Source: Capsulimonas sp. (GTDB lineage Bacteria > Armatimonadota > Armatimonadia > Armatimonadales > Capsulimonadaceae). Taken from it: DNA of 11,460 bases. The DNA lies in contig JAOQAA010000560.1 in the NCBI GenBank assembly GCA_025963815.1, positions 1-11,460 of the forward strand. Reading direction: 5' to 3'. The notes under the pieces are model-generated. The model did no database searches, was not told where the DNA came from, and saw only the letters and a list, made by a program, of their open reading frames with translations. The first letter of the stretch is position 1. Every line of letters begins with the position of its first letter. Made by a program: the position numbers and the translations under genes. Below are positions 1 through 6,426 of this stretch, piece after piece.

Positions 1-6
1 TTGCTT

Positions 7-12
7 AGGAGG
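7..12 (+). promoter_or_regulatory. Shine-Dalgarno sequence of rpsO
   Basis: A perfect AGGAGG lies 16 bases before the rpsO ATG. The sequence is ideal but the spacing is long compared with the usual 5-9 bases. It remains the only plausible ribosome binding site in the 28 bases available. Confidence 0.6.
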
Positions 13-28
13 CCTCAGGCACGCTAGA

Positions 29-304
29 ATGGCTTTGCTCAAAGAACAAAAAGATGTCGTAATCGACACGAACAAGACGCACGAAGGCGATACGGGTTCG
101 CCGGAAGTGCAGATCGCCCTTCTCACCGCTTCGATCAGCACGCTGACCGAGCATTTGAAAATTCACAAGCATGACAACCACTCGCGCCGCGGACTGCTGG
201 TGCAAGTTGGTCGTCGCCGCCGTTTGCTGAACTACCTCGCCGCGAAAGACATCAACCGCTATCGCGCTCTGGTAGGCAAGCTCGGCATTCGCAGCCGATT
301 ATAA
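29..304 (+). CDS. rpsO: 30S ribosomal protein S15
   Basis: Small-subunit ribosomal protein that binds 16S rRNA early in assembly of the platform and forms an intersubunit bridge. The 91-residue product matches the family's usual 88-90 residues. It carries the signature stretches [12 protein letters not shown] and [20 protein letters not shown], the latter being the basic RNA-binding helix region, and ends in a typical basic LGIRSRL tail. The start is the ATG at 29; a full AGGAGG lies at 7-12, but the 16-base gap to the start is longer than usual. The gene is followed by two hairpins and then pnp, the classic rpsO-pnp pairing seen across bacteria. In other bacteria S15 represses its own translation by binding its leader; too little upstream sequence is present here to judge that. 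Confidence 0.98.
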   Translation: MALLKEQKDVVIDTNKTHEGDTGSPEVQIALLTASISTLTEHLKIHKHDNHSRRGLLVQVGRRRRLLNYLAAKDINRYRALVGKLGIRSRL

Positions 305-310
305 GATTTT

Positions 311-342
311 GGCCGGACTACGCTCAGGCGTGTCCGGCCTTT
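311..342 (+). terminator. First hairpin after rpsO, weak terminator or processing site
   Basis: GGCCGGAC (311-318) pairs with GTCCGGCC (332-339), and ACGC (320-323) pairs with GCGT (328-331) around a TCAG loop, with one bulged T. This makes a 12-bp GC-rich stem starting 7 bases after the rpsO stop. Only three T residues follow, so alone it would be a weak intrinsic terminator. It may instead protect the rpsO mRNA 3' end or be an RNase III target, as is known for the rpsO-pnp junction of Escherichia coli. That role is inferred. Confidence 0.6.
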
Positions 343-349
343 CGAATGC

Positions 350-389
350 ATGCCTCCTTGCGCAATCACGCGGGAGGCATTTATTTTAT
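350..389 (+). terminator. Intrinsic terminator between rpsO and pnp
   Basis: ATGCCTCC (350-357) pairs with GGAGGCAT (373-380), with a further GCG/CGC pairing inside (360-362 with 369-371). The stem runs straight into a T-rich tract, TTTATTTTAT, at 380-389. This is a standard rho-independent terminator layout. It implies that pnp is read partly by read-through and partly from its own promoter further down, which I cannot place with confidence. Confidence 0.75.
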
Positions 390-423
390 CATCGTATCCG
401 TTTTCAGCAGACTTCGCTGATTG

Positions 424-476
424 CCGGGATGCGGTGACATCGCCCGGACGCAGGCGCGTTGAACACAACGGCGTCC
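424..476 (+). promoter_or_regulatory. Structured pnp leader with two overlapping stems
   Basis: Between the terminator and the pnp Shine-Dalgarno, two stems can form. Stem A is CCGGG (424-428) with CCCGG (443-447), extended by ATG/CAT inside. Stem B is GGACGC (446-451) with GCGTCC (471-476), extended by GTTG (458-461) with CAAC (466-469). They share bases 446-447, so they partly exclude each other. PNPase in E. coli represses its own mRNA through a leader stem cut by RNase III; a similar role here is possible but is inference. Confidence 0.4.
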
Positions 477-486
477 CCGCGATTTT

Positions 487-492
487 AGGAGA
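487..492 (+). promoter_or_regulatory. Shine-Dalgarno sequence deciding the pnp start
   Basis: AGGAGA lies 13 bases before the ATG at 506. It supports that start over the in-frame ATG at 350, which lies inside the upstream terminator stem and has no ribosome binding site. Confidence 0.7.
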
Positions 493-505
493 AACACACG
501 AACAT

Positions 506-2923
506 ATGGAACATTTTGTAGAGACGGAATGGTGCGGCGCCAAACTGCGCATCAGCACCGGTAAAGTCGCTAAGCAAGCCAACGGGGCCGTCTGGCTTCA
601 AAACGGCGACACCATCATCCTCGCCACCGCGACCATGTCCAAGGAGCCGAAGGCGCACCTGGATTTCTTCCCGCTCACCTGTGATTACGAAGAGAGAAAG
701 TACGCGAACGGCAAGATCCCCGGCGGCTTCATCAAGCGCGGCGGACGCCCCGGCGAGAAGGCGACCCTGATCTGCCGTCTGATCGACCGCCCCCTTCGCC
801 CGCTTTTCCCGTACGGCATGCGCAACGAGACCCAGGTCATCGCGATGCCGCTGTCTTACCAGGCTGAGTTTTCGCCCGACGTTCTCGCTGTTACCGCCGC
901 CTCCGCCGCGCTGACCGTTTCCAACATCCCGTTCAACGGCCCTGTGGGCTGCGTACGCGTTGGTCTGGGCGAGAATGGCGAGTTCATCCTGAACCCGACC
1001 TTCGAGCAGCAGCAGGGCAATCCTCTAGACTTAATTGTCGCCGCGACCGACGAAGCCATTGCGATGGTGGAAGCGGGCGCCTCGGAAGTCAGTGAAGAAG
1101 TGATGCTTGCCGCGATGGACTTTGCGCATGATGCTTGTAAGATTCTCGTCAAGCTTCAGAACGACCTGGCCGCTCTGGTCGGCGTCGTCAAGGTCGACGT
1201 TCCTCTGCACAAGGCGAACGAAGAGATCCTGACCGTGATCCGCGACCGCTTCTCCGCATCCCTGCGCAGCGGCCTTCAGGACCCGGACAAGTCGTCTCGT
1301 GAAGCCGGCCTGACCCTTCTGATCAACGATGTCGTCGATCAGCTGAAGGGCGAGTACCCGGATAACATCGCCGACCTCAAGGAAATCGCCGACAAGGTCG
1401 TCAAGGAGCAATTGCGCGACTTGATCCTGACCGAAGGCAAGCGCCCCGACGGACGCGGCACCACCGACATTCGCCAGATCACCTGCGAAGTCGGCCTGCT
1501 GCCCCGCGTCCACGGCACCGGCCTCTTCACCCGCGGACAGACCCAGGTTCTCACGACCCTGGTCCTGGGCTCGGGCGACGATGCGCAGATGGTGGACACG
1601 CTGGAGGAAGACACCGAAAAGCATTACATGCATTTCTACAACTTCCCGCCGTACTCTGTTGGTGAAGCCCGCCCGATGCGCGGCCCCGGACGCCGCGAAA
1701 TCGGCCACGGCGCTCTCGCCGAGCGCGGCCTGCGCGCTGTGCTTCCCACCCGCGAGCAGTTCCCTTACACCATGCTTCTGACCTCTGAGGTTCTCGAGTC
1801 CAACGGCTCCACCTCAATGGCCTCCACCTGCGGCAGCACCCTGGCGCTGATGGACGCGGGCGTTCCGATCAAGGCGCCCGTCGCTGGTATCGCGATGGGC
1901 CTGATCGAAGGCCCCGAAGGCAGTGGCGAGAACGGCGTGGGACGCAAGTATGCAGTCCTCACCGACATCCAGGGCATGGAAGACTTCTCGGGCGACATGG
2001 ACTTCAAGGTCGCCGGAACCGCCGAGGGCATCACCGCCCTTCAGCTGGACACGAAGATCGGCGGCGTGCCGCGCGACGTGTTCGTGCAGGCGTTCCAGCA
2101 GGCTCGCGATGCGCGTCTGCACATCCTGAGCAAGATCACCGAGGCCATTGCGACCCCGCGTGAGAACCTGTCGGAATATGCTCCGCGCATCTTTACGATC
2201 CAGATCGAGCCTGACCAAATCGGCACGGTCATCGGACCGGGCGGCAAGATGATCAAGAAGATCACCGCCGAAACCGGCGCGAAGGTCGACATCGAGCAGG
2301 ACGGAACCGTCTACATCGCCTCCGTGGATGGCGCTGGCGGCGAGCTGGCCCGCAAGATGATCGAAGACATGACCAAGACGATCAAGCCCGGCGAGATCTA
2401 CGAGGGCACCGTCGTTCGCTTCCTGCAATTCGGCGCGTTTGTCGAGATCATTCCCGGCAAGGACGGCCTTGTCCATGTTTCGCAGCTGACGGACTCCGAT
2501 GAGCGTATCGGCAAGCCGGAAGATGTGATCAAGCTCGGCGATAAGATCCGTGTCCGCGTGACCGAGATTGATCCCCAGGGACGCGTCAACCTGACCGCTC
2601 GCGGTCTGGACGAGCCCTTCGATCCGGAAAATCCGGAACCCGGTCGTCCCCCGCGCCCCGGCGGCGGTGGTGGTGATCGCGGCGGACGCAGCGGCGGCCC
2701 TGGCGGCGACCGTGGCGGACGTGGTGGTGACCGTGGCGGCGATCGCGGCCCGCGCCCCGACCGTGGCGGCGACGGCCGTGACTTCCGGCCTTCGGCGCCG
2801 CGCGCCGAAACCGCGAGCGAAGCTCCGGCCCCGGCTCCGGCGGCGGAAGCCCCTTCGGCAGTCGCTCCGCTGGCGCAGGACGACGACGAAGCGCCGCGCG
2901 CTCGTTTCCGCCCGCGCCGCTGA
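506..2923 (+). CDS. pnp: Polyribonucleotide nucleotidyltransferase (PNPase) with RGG-rich C-terminal tail
   Basis: Phosphorolytic 3'-to-5' exoribonuclease that releases nucleoside diphosphates in mRNA decay and works as a cytoplasmic trimer, often in a degradosome. From the ATG at 506 the protein is 805 residues, against about 700 in most bacteria. Domain order is standard: first RNase PH domain with FIKRGGRP (75-82) and RLIDRPLRPLFP (91-102), helical linker, second RNase PH domain with GDMDFKVAG (496-504), KH domain with IGPGGK (576-581), and S1 domain from about 629 to 700. The extra length is a tail (about 702-805): a Gly-Arg-Asp segment rich in DRGG and RGG units, then an Ala-Pro-Glu segment, an acidic DDDE patch and a basic RFRPRR end. 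The two catalytic cores look intact. The ATG at 506 fits family length and has a ribosome binding site. A strong terminator follows. Confidence 0.97.
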   Translation: MEHFVETEWCGAKLRISTGKVAKQANGAVWLQNGDTIILATATMSKEPKAHLDFFPLTCDYEERKYANGKIPGGFIKRGGRPGEKATLICRLIDRPLRPLFPYGMRNETQVIAMPLSYQAEFSPDVLAVTAASAALTVSNIPFNGPVGCVRVGLGENGEFILNPTFEQQQGNPLDLIVAATDEAIAMVEAGASEVSEEVMLAAMDFAHDACKILVKLQNDLAALVGVVKVDVPLHKANEEILTVIRDRFSASLRSGLQDPDKSSREAGLTLLINDVVDQLKGEYPDNIADLKEIADKVVKEQLRDLILTEGKRPDGRGTTDIRQITCEVGLLPRVHGTGLFTRGQTQVLTTLVLGSGDDAQMVDTLEEDTEKHYMHFYNFPPYSVGEARPMRGPGRREIGHGALAERGLRAVLPTREQFPYTMLLTSEVLESNGSTSMASTCGSTLALMDAGVPIKAPVAGIAMGLIEGPEGSGENGVGRKYAVLTDIQGMEDFSGDMDFKVAGTAEGITALQLDTKIGGVPRDVFVQAFQQARDARLHILSKITEAIATPRENLSEYAPRIFTIQIEPDQIGTVIGPGGKMIKKITAETGAKVDIEQDGTVYIASVDGAGGELARKMIEDMTKTIKPGEIYEGTVVRFLQFGAFVEIIPGKDGLVHVSQLTDSDERIGKPEDVIKLGDKIRVRVTEIDPQGRVNLTARGLDEPFDPENPEPGRPPRPGGGGGDRGGRSGGPGGDRGGRGGDRGGDRGPRPDRGGDGRDFRPSAPRAETASEAPAPAPAAEAPSAVAPLAQDDDEAPRARFRPRR

Positions 2924-2937
2924 TCCGGTCCTAACGA

Positions 2938-2950
2938 CCGGCATTGCCGG
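2938..2950 (+). other. Small perfect hairpin after pnp
   Basis: CCGGC (2938-2942) and GCCGG (2946-2950) form a 5-bp stem with an ATT loop, 15 bases after the pnp stop and just before the main terminator. It may help shield the pnp mRNA 3' end, but it is short enough to be chance. Confidence 0.3.
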
Positions 2951-2967
2951 CCGAGATCACAATCCTC

Positions 2968-2999
2968 AAGGACATCCCCATGCGTGGGGGTGTCCTTTT
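2968..2999 (+). terminator. Intrinsic terminator of pnp
   Basis: Bases 2968-2980 pair with 2985-2997 to give a 13-bp stem with one T-G wobble and a TGCG tetraloop, followed by a TTTT run (2996-2999). The stem contains the C4/G4 core CCCC...GGGG. It lies 45 bases after the pnp stop and should end the rpsO-pnp transcript, so the M16 peptidase gene needs its own promoter. Confidence 0.85.
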
Positions 3000-3009
3000 G
3001 TCCGCATAA

Positions 3010-3031
3010 GCCTTGTGGAATTTTACAAGGC
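3010..3031 (+). promoter_or_regulatory. Inverted repeat upstream of the M16 peptidase gene
   Basis: GCCTTGT (3010-3016) and ACAAGGC (3025-3031) form a perfect 7-bp inverted repeat around the 8-base spacer GGAATTTT, ending 19 bases before the peptidase ATG. It could be an operator for a dimeric regulator or a hairpin in the leader. Function is inferred from position only. Confidence 0.35.
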
Positions 3032-3050
3032 GTGAGGTTCGTTTCCCATT

Positions 3051-4325
3051 ATGATACAGCGTGAGGTTCTGCCCAACGGCATCCGAATCGTGACGGAAAA
3101 TATCAGCTACGTCCAGTCGGTTGCGCTGGGAATCTGGGTGGGCGTTGGCGCCCGCGATGAAAGCGACAAACTGCGCGGCGTTTCGCATGTGATCGAGCAT
3201 ATGCTCTTCAAGGGCACCCCATCGCGCACCGCCCAGCAAATCGCCGATGAGATCGATACCGTCGGCGGCGACATCAATGCGTTCACTTCCAAGGAAAACA
3301 CGTGCTACCATGTCCGCGTGCTGTCTGAGCACGTCCCACTGGCGCTGGATATCCTCTCGGACATGTTCCTGAACTCGTCGTTCGATACCGAAGAACTCGG
3401 CCGCGAGAAGAACGTGATCTTGGAAGAGATCAAGCAGCGCGACGACGAACCCGACGATCTGGTCCATGATCTCTTTGCCGAAGTCACCTGGCCGACACAC
3501 GTCCTGGGCAAGAGCGTCATTGGCACACCGGAGACCGTCTCCAGCTTCACCTCGGACGATCTGCGCAGCTACATCAAGAATTGCTACACGCCGGACACCA
3601 TTGTCATCTCAGCGGCGGGCAATCTCAATCATGACGAAATCGTTGCGTATATCGCCGCCAAATTCGGTGATTTGACTGGCTCCGTAGCCGACTGGCGCGC
3701 CGCCGACACAACGCCGGTGTTTGCGCCCGGCAAGATCTATGTCGAGAAGCCGATTGAGCAAGTCAACTTGGTGATGGGTGTTCCCGGTGTCTCGCAGCAG
3801 TCCGACGAGAAGTACGCGCTGTCCATCCTAGACAATGTCCTCGGCGGCTCCATGAGCAGCCGCCTATTCCAGGAGATCCGGGAGAAGCGCGGCCTGGCGT
3901 ATTCCGTCGGCACTTATGCGCAGTCGTACCAAGAGGGCGGATACTTCGCCTTCTACGCCGGCACGGGCGCGGCGACATCAGAACAGGTCATCGAGCTGAT
4001 TAAAGCCGAGTGCGTCAATATTCAGAAGAATGGTGTCACGGAAAAAGAGCTTCAGCGATCCAAAAACCAGTTTCGGGGCGGTATTGTCATGGGCCAGGAG
4101 AGCATGAACTCGCGCATGATGCGCATGGGCCGCAACGAGCTGAATTACGGCCGCGTGCTGCCGATCCAGGAGATCATGGACAAGATCAACGCCGTGACGG
4201 TGGGTGACATCGCGAGCCTATCGGAGCGCTTGTTCGCGAGCGAAGATTTCTCCATGGCGACCGTAGGCCCAGTTCCCGGCAGTGTCGCTGAGACAGACGA
4301 AGACGAAGAAGAGACGGAGGAATAG
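3051..4325 (+). CDS. M16 family zinc peptidase (processing-peptidase-like, YmxG/MlpA type)
   Basis: Zinc metallopeptidase of the inverzincin (pitrilysin/insulinase) family, M16B group, related to the mitochondrial processing peptidase beta subunit and Bacillus MlpA. The 424 residues fit the single-chain bacterial form of about 410-430. The inverted zinc motif HVIEH is at residues 46-50 (H46, E49 and H50 are the key residues), and the distal zinc ligand lies in ILEEIKQRDDEP at E125/E126, about 76 residues on, as the family requires. The C-terminal M16 half has RLFQEIREKRGLAYS (271-285) and the GGSMSSR stretch before it. No signal peptide is visible, so it is probably cytoplasmic. The C-terminus is a short acidic run, DEDEEETEE. 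The start has a weak GAGG at 3034-3037. The gene ends one base before dapB. Position after pnp matches Firmicutes gene order. The substrate is unknown. Confidence 0.93.
   Translation: MIQREVLPNGIRIVTENISYVQSVALGIWVGVGARDESDKLRGVSHVIEHMLFKGTPSRTAQQIADEIDTVGGDINAFTSKENTCYHVRVLSEHVPLALDILSDMFLNSSFDTEELGREKNVILEEIKQRDDEPDDLVHDLFAEVTWPTHVLGKSVIGTPETVSSFTSDDLRSYIKNCYTPDTIVISAAGNLNHDEIVAYIAAKFGDLTGSVADWRAADTTPVFAPGKIYVEKPIEQVNLVMGVPGVSQQSDEKYALSILDNVLGGSMSSRLFQEIREKRGLAYSVGTYAQSYQEGGYFAFYAGTGAATSEQVIELIKAECVNIQKNGVTEKELQRSKNQFRGGIVMGQESMNSRMMRMGRNELNYGRVLPIQEIMDKINAVTVGDIASLSERLFASEDFSMATVGPVPGSVAETDEDEEETEE
4316..4320 (+). promoter_or_regulatory. Shine-Dalgarno sequence deciding the dapB start
   Basis: GGAGG inside the last codons of the M16 gene lies 6 bases before the ATG at 4327. 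It favours that start over an in-frame ATG at 4282 that would add 15 mostly basic residues from within the upstream gene and displace the dinucleotide-binding loop from the N-terminus. Confidence 0.8.
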
Positions 4326-4326
4326 A

Positions 4327-5082
4327 ATGGCGATTACGGTAGTCGTCTCCGGCGCGAAGGGCCGGATGGGCAGTGAGACAGTCGGCGCGATCATGGCCGA
4401 ATCCGACATGCAGTTGGTGGGCGAAGTGGACCACGGCGACGATCTCGGCGCCACGCTCGCAGCGCTGAAGCCGCTGGCGATGGTGGACTTTTCCGTCCCC
4501 AGCGCTGTGCTCGGCAACATCGAAACAGCGCTGGCAAACGGCGTCGTCCCAATCGTCGGCACGACGGGCCTCGCGCCCGCCGATGTGGAGCACGTGCGTG
4601 AACTTTGCCGCACGCACAAGCTCGGCGCCCTGATCGCGCCGAACTTCGCCATCGGCGCGCTTCTGATGATGCGCTTCAGCCAGGAAGCGGCCAAGTACAT
4701 GCCCGATGTCGAGATCATCGAGATGCATCACGAGCGAAAGCTCGACGCTCCCTCCGGCACGGCGGCCAAAACCGCCGAGATGATCGCCATCGGCCGCGAG
4801 AACGCCAAACCGACTCCGCTGCCCGCCGACGCCTTCGAAAAGATCCCCGGCTCACGCGGCGGCAAGGGAGTAGGGGATGTGCCCGTCCACAGCGTCCGCA
4901 TTCCCGGCTTCGTCGCCTCCCAGATGGTCATCTTCGGCGGCGCCGGTCAAACGCTCACCATTCGGCACGACTCGCTGGACCGCAAGTCGTTCATGCCCGG
5001 CGTCGTGCTCGCACTCCGCCACGCGACCGCGATGGCGGCGAACGGCGGCGAACTGATCTACGGCCTGGAGAACTTGCTCTAA
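4327..5082 (+). CDS. dapB: 4-hydroxy-tetrahydrodipicolinate reductase
   Basis: Uses NAD(P)H to reduce the DapA product to tetrahydrodipicolinate in the diaminopimelate/lysine pathway in the cytoplasm. The 251-residue protein has the N-terminal nucleotide-binding loop GAKGRMG (9-15) and the catalytic and substrate-binding stretch MHHERKLDAPSGTA. H134 and K138 correspond to the E. coli catalytic H159 and K163, and APSGT binds the substrate carboxylate. The C-terminal part has GDVPVHSVRIPGF and the long conserved strand region LDRKSFMPGVVLA. The start at 4327 is one base after the M16 stop, with GGAGG 6 bases before, so the two are translationally linked. Unlike most relatives with this gene order, dapB is separated from asd and dapA by about 4.5 kb. 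A fold-back repeat begins at its stop codon. Confidence 0.97.
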   Translation: MAITVVVSGAKGRMGSETVGAIMAESDMQLVGEVDHGDDLGATLAALKPLAMVDFSVPSAVLGNIETALANGVVPIVGTTGLAPADVEHVRELCRTHKLGALIAPNFAIGALLMMRFSQEAAKYMPDVEIIEMHHERKLDAPSGTAAKTAEMIAIGRENAKPTPLPADAFEKIPGSRGGKGVGDVPVHSVRIPGFVASQMVIFGGAGQTLTIRHDSLDRKSFMPGVVLALRHATAMAANGGELIYGLENLL

Positions 5083-5089
5083 ATATAAA

Positions 5090-5119
5090 ATGGCCCCTCC
5101 GCCCCAATTCTGGGGAACC
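5090..5119 (+). repeat. Left 30-bp terminal inverted repeat
   Basis: Begins ATGGCCCCTCC, contains the near-palindrome CCCCAATTCTGGGG, and ends GGGGAACC. It is exactly complementary to 5249-5278. A looser copy of the same pattern (CCCCTGGCCCCC, AAA, GGGGG) follows directly at 5131-5150, suggesting repeated units inside the arm. Confidence 0.9.
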
Positions 5120-5248
5120 CGATTTCGGAGCCCCTGGCCCCCAAAGGGGGTAAAACCCATAAACGCTGACGTAGAAAGATCCTATTCTTGCCACGTTATC
5201 GACAATATGGTCTACACCCCTGTGGGGGTCGGGGGGCATCTTCCATCA

Positions 5249-5278
5249 GGTTCCCCAGAATTGGGGCGGAGGGGCCAT
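5249..5278 (-). repeat. Right 30-bp terminal inverted repeat
   Basis: Starts GGTTCCCC and ends GGGGCCAT, a perfect reverse complement of 5090-5119. Outside it, pairing continues imperfectly into the flanking A/T bases (5280-5282 with 5086-5088). Confidence 0.9.
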
Positions 5279-5331
5279 CTTAAATCTGTGTGCTGGAACC
5301 GAACCCCAACACGAACAAATGAGGCCATGCC

Positions 5332-6408
5332 ATGATTGCAGCGCAGCGTCAATTCCGACATTTCTGCCTCACCACCCTGGTGTGCGTCTTGTTTGCGATG
5401 CTCACGCACGCGGCGCCGGTATCCCCCAAAGACGCCGGACCGCGCCCGCTGCCCTTCACCGGAGTGAACCTCGCCGGCGGCGAGTTCGGGGATGTTCATG
5501 CCGGAGAGCCGATCGTCTACGGACAGAAGTTCATCTATCCCTCCGCCACCGAGTTCGACTACTTCGCCAGCAAAGGCATGAATATCATCCGTCTGCCGTT
5601 CCACTGGGAAGTTCTCCAGCCGGAGATGAACAAGCCTCTGGCCCCCACCGAGCTGGCGCGTCTGCAATCTGTCGTTCAATCCGCCAACGATCACCATTTG
5701 ACCGTCATCCTCGATCCGCACAACTACGCGCGCTACTACGGCAAAGTCATCGGAACTTCCGACGTTCCTGCTGAAGCCTTCGCCGATTTCTGGTCGCGTC
5801 TTTCCAAGAATTTTCAGCACAATCCCCGCGTCTGGTTCGGCCTCATGAACGAGCCGCACGACATGCCGACTGCGCAATGGCTCGGCGCCGCCAACGCGGC
5901 CATCGCCGCGATCCGCAAGACCGGCGCGAAAAATCTCATCCTGGTTCCCGGGAACAACTGGACCGGCGCGCACAGCTGGGTCGGCGACGGCGCGGACGCC
6001 AACGGAACAGTCATGCTCGGCGTCAAGGATCCTGCGAAGCACTACGCATTCGAAGTCCATCAATATTTGGACAGCGACAGCTCGGGAACGCACAAAGAAG
6101 TTGTCAGCCAGACGATTGGCTTAGAGCGGCTAAAGACATTCACAGAATGGTGCCGCCAGCATCATGTGCGTGCGTTTCTGGGTGAGGTCGCGGTCGCTGA
6201 AAATTCAGACGGTAAAGCGGCTATCGACAATATGCTGGTGGATATGGAGAAGAACCGAGACGTGTGGGTGGGATACACGTGGTGGGCGGCTGGGCCATGG
6301 TGGGGCGACTATATGTTTTCGCTGGAGCCGAAGGGTGGGGTGGATCGGGCGCAGATGGGGTATTTGCAAGGGCATTTGCAGGGCGTCCCTATTCCCCCGG
6401 CGCTTTAG
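5332..6408 (+). CDS. Secreted glycoside hydrolase family 5 enzyme, cellulase-like
   Basis: Retaining beta-glycosidase of the (beta/alpha)8 barrel GH5 family, probably an endo-beta-1,4-glucanase acting outside the cytoplasm. The 358-residue product starts with a signal peptide: a basic N-region (QRQFRH), a hydrophobic core LTTLVCVLFAML, and a THA-A cleavage site near residues 25-28. The acid/base is E174 in GLMNEPHD and the nucleophile is E285 in LGEVAVAEN. The strands ILDPHNYARYYG and YTWWAAGPWWGDY line the active-site cleft and resemble subfamily GH5_5 cellulases. No carbohydrate-binding module or anchor is present. TGAGG (5320-5324) lies 7 bases before the start. The last residues, VPIPPAL, and the stop are encoded within a perfect palindrome, so the C-terminus may have been reshaped by it. 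Substrate (cellulose, beta-glucan or mannan) cannot be fixed from sequence. Confidence 0.92.
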   Translation: MIAAQRQFRHFCLTTLVCVLFAMLTHAAPVSPKDAGPRPLPFTGVNLAGGEFGDVHAGEPIVYGQKFIYPSATEFDYFASKGMNIIRLPFHWEVLQPEMNKPLAPTELARLQSVVQSANDHHLTVILDPHNYARYYGKVIGTSDVPAEAFADFWSRLSKNFQHNPRVWFGLMNEPHDMPTAQWLGAANAAIAAIRKTGAKNLILVPGNNWTGAHSWVGDGADANGTVMLGVKDPAKHYAFEVHQYLDSDSSGTHKEVVSQTIGLERLKTFTEWCRQHHVRAFLGEVAVAENSDGKAAIDNMLVDMEKNRDVWVGYTWWAAGPWWGDYMFSLEPKGGVDRAQMGYLQGHLQGVPIPPAL

Positions 6409-6426
6409 CGCCGGGGGAATAGGGAC
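6385..6426. repeat. Perfect 19-bp-stem palindrome between convergent genes, possible bidirectional terminator
   Basis: GTCCCTATTCCCCCGGCGC (6385-6403) is exactly complementary to 6408-6426, with a TTTA loop (6404-6407). The GH5 stop codon TAG (6406-6408) straddles loop and stem, and the minus-strand glycosyltransferase stop (6426-6428) takes the last stem base. On either strand the RNA would form a very stable hairpin where two genes converge. Neither side has a T run, so it is not a textbook intrinsic terminator. It may block 3' exonucleases or read-through, or be a dispersed REP-like palindrome. Confidence 0.85.

Larger units (their letters stand above)
5085..5280. mobile_element. MITE-like fold-back element between dapB and the GH5 gene
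   Basis: Non-coding element of about 190-196 bp built as an inverted repeat. The outer 30 bases (5090-5119 and 5249-5278) are perfect inverted copies. Further in, the arms still align with mismatches and gaps to about 5165 on the left and 5200 on the right, leaving a central stretch of some 35 bases. Small secondary stems sit inside: CCCCC/GGGGG at 5138-5150 and ACCCC/GGGGT at 5216-5229. TAAAT flanks it at 5080-5084 and 5281-5285, a possible target-site duplication that would include the dapB TAA; a 4-base TAAA at 5086-5089 and 5281-5284 is an alternative. No transposase is encoded, so any movement would need an enzyme supplied in trans. The mobile nature is inferred from structure. Confidence 0.6.

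Noticed and set aside
350..505. N-terminal extension of PNPase by 52 residues from an ATG at 350
   Set aside because: That ATG lies inside the rpsO-pnp terminator stem, has no ribosome binding site, and the extra residues do not resemble the PNPase N-terminus. The ATG at 506 has AGGAGA upstream and fits the family.
1031..1708. Open frame of 225 codons on the minus strand opposite pnp
   Set aside because: Antisense shadow of a conserved gene, with no family resemblance and no ribosome binding site that I could see.
2640..2770. Tandem DNA repeat or CRISPR-like array in the GGCGGC-rich stretch
   Set aside because: The repeats are short, irregular and in frame with the Gly-Arg-Asp tail of PNPase, with no spacer structure.
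1814..2944. Long open frame (376 codons) on the minus strand opposite pnp
   Set aside because: It is antisense to a confidently identified gene, has low-complexity Ala/Arg/Thr composition typical of shadow frames in GC-rich DNA, and shows no recognisable domain.
2667..3035. 122-codon frame overlapping the pnp tail and terminator
   Set aside because: Its Ala/Val/Arg-rich sequence is the frame-shifted reading of the GGCGGC-type repeats of the PNPase tail, and it runs through the pnp terminator.
4605..5153. 182-codon frame overlapping dapB
   Set aside because: Arg-rich shadow frame of dapB that continues into the fold-back repeat.
5090..5335. Small open frames across the fold-back element on both strands
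   Set aside because: They consist of the inverted repeat read as codons, with no ribosome binding site and no similarity to known small proteins.
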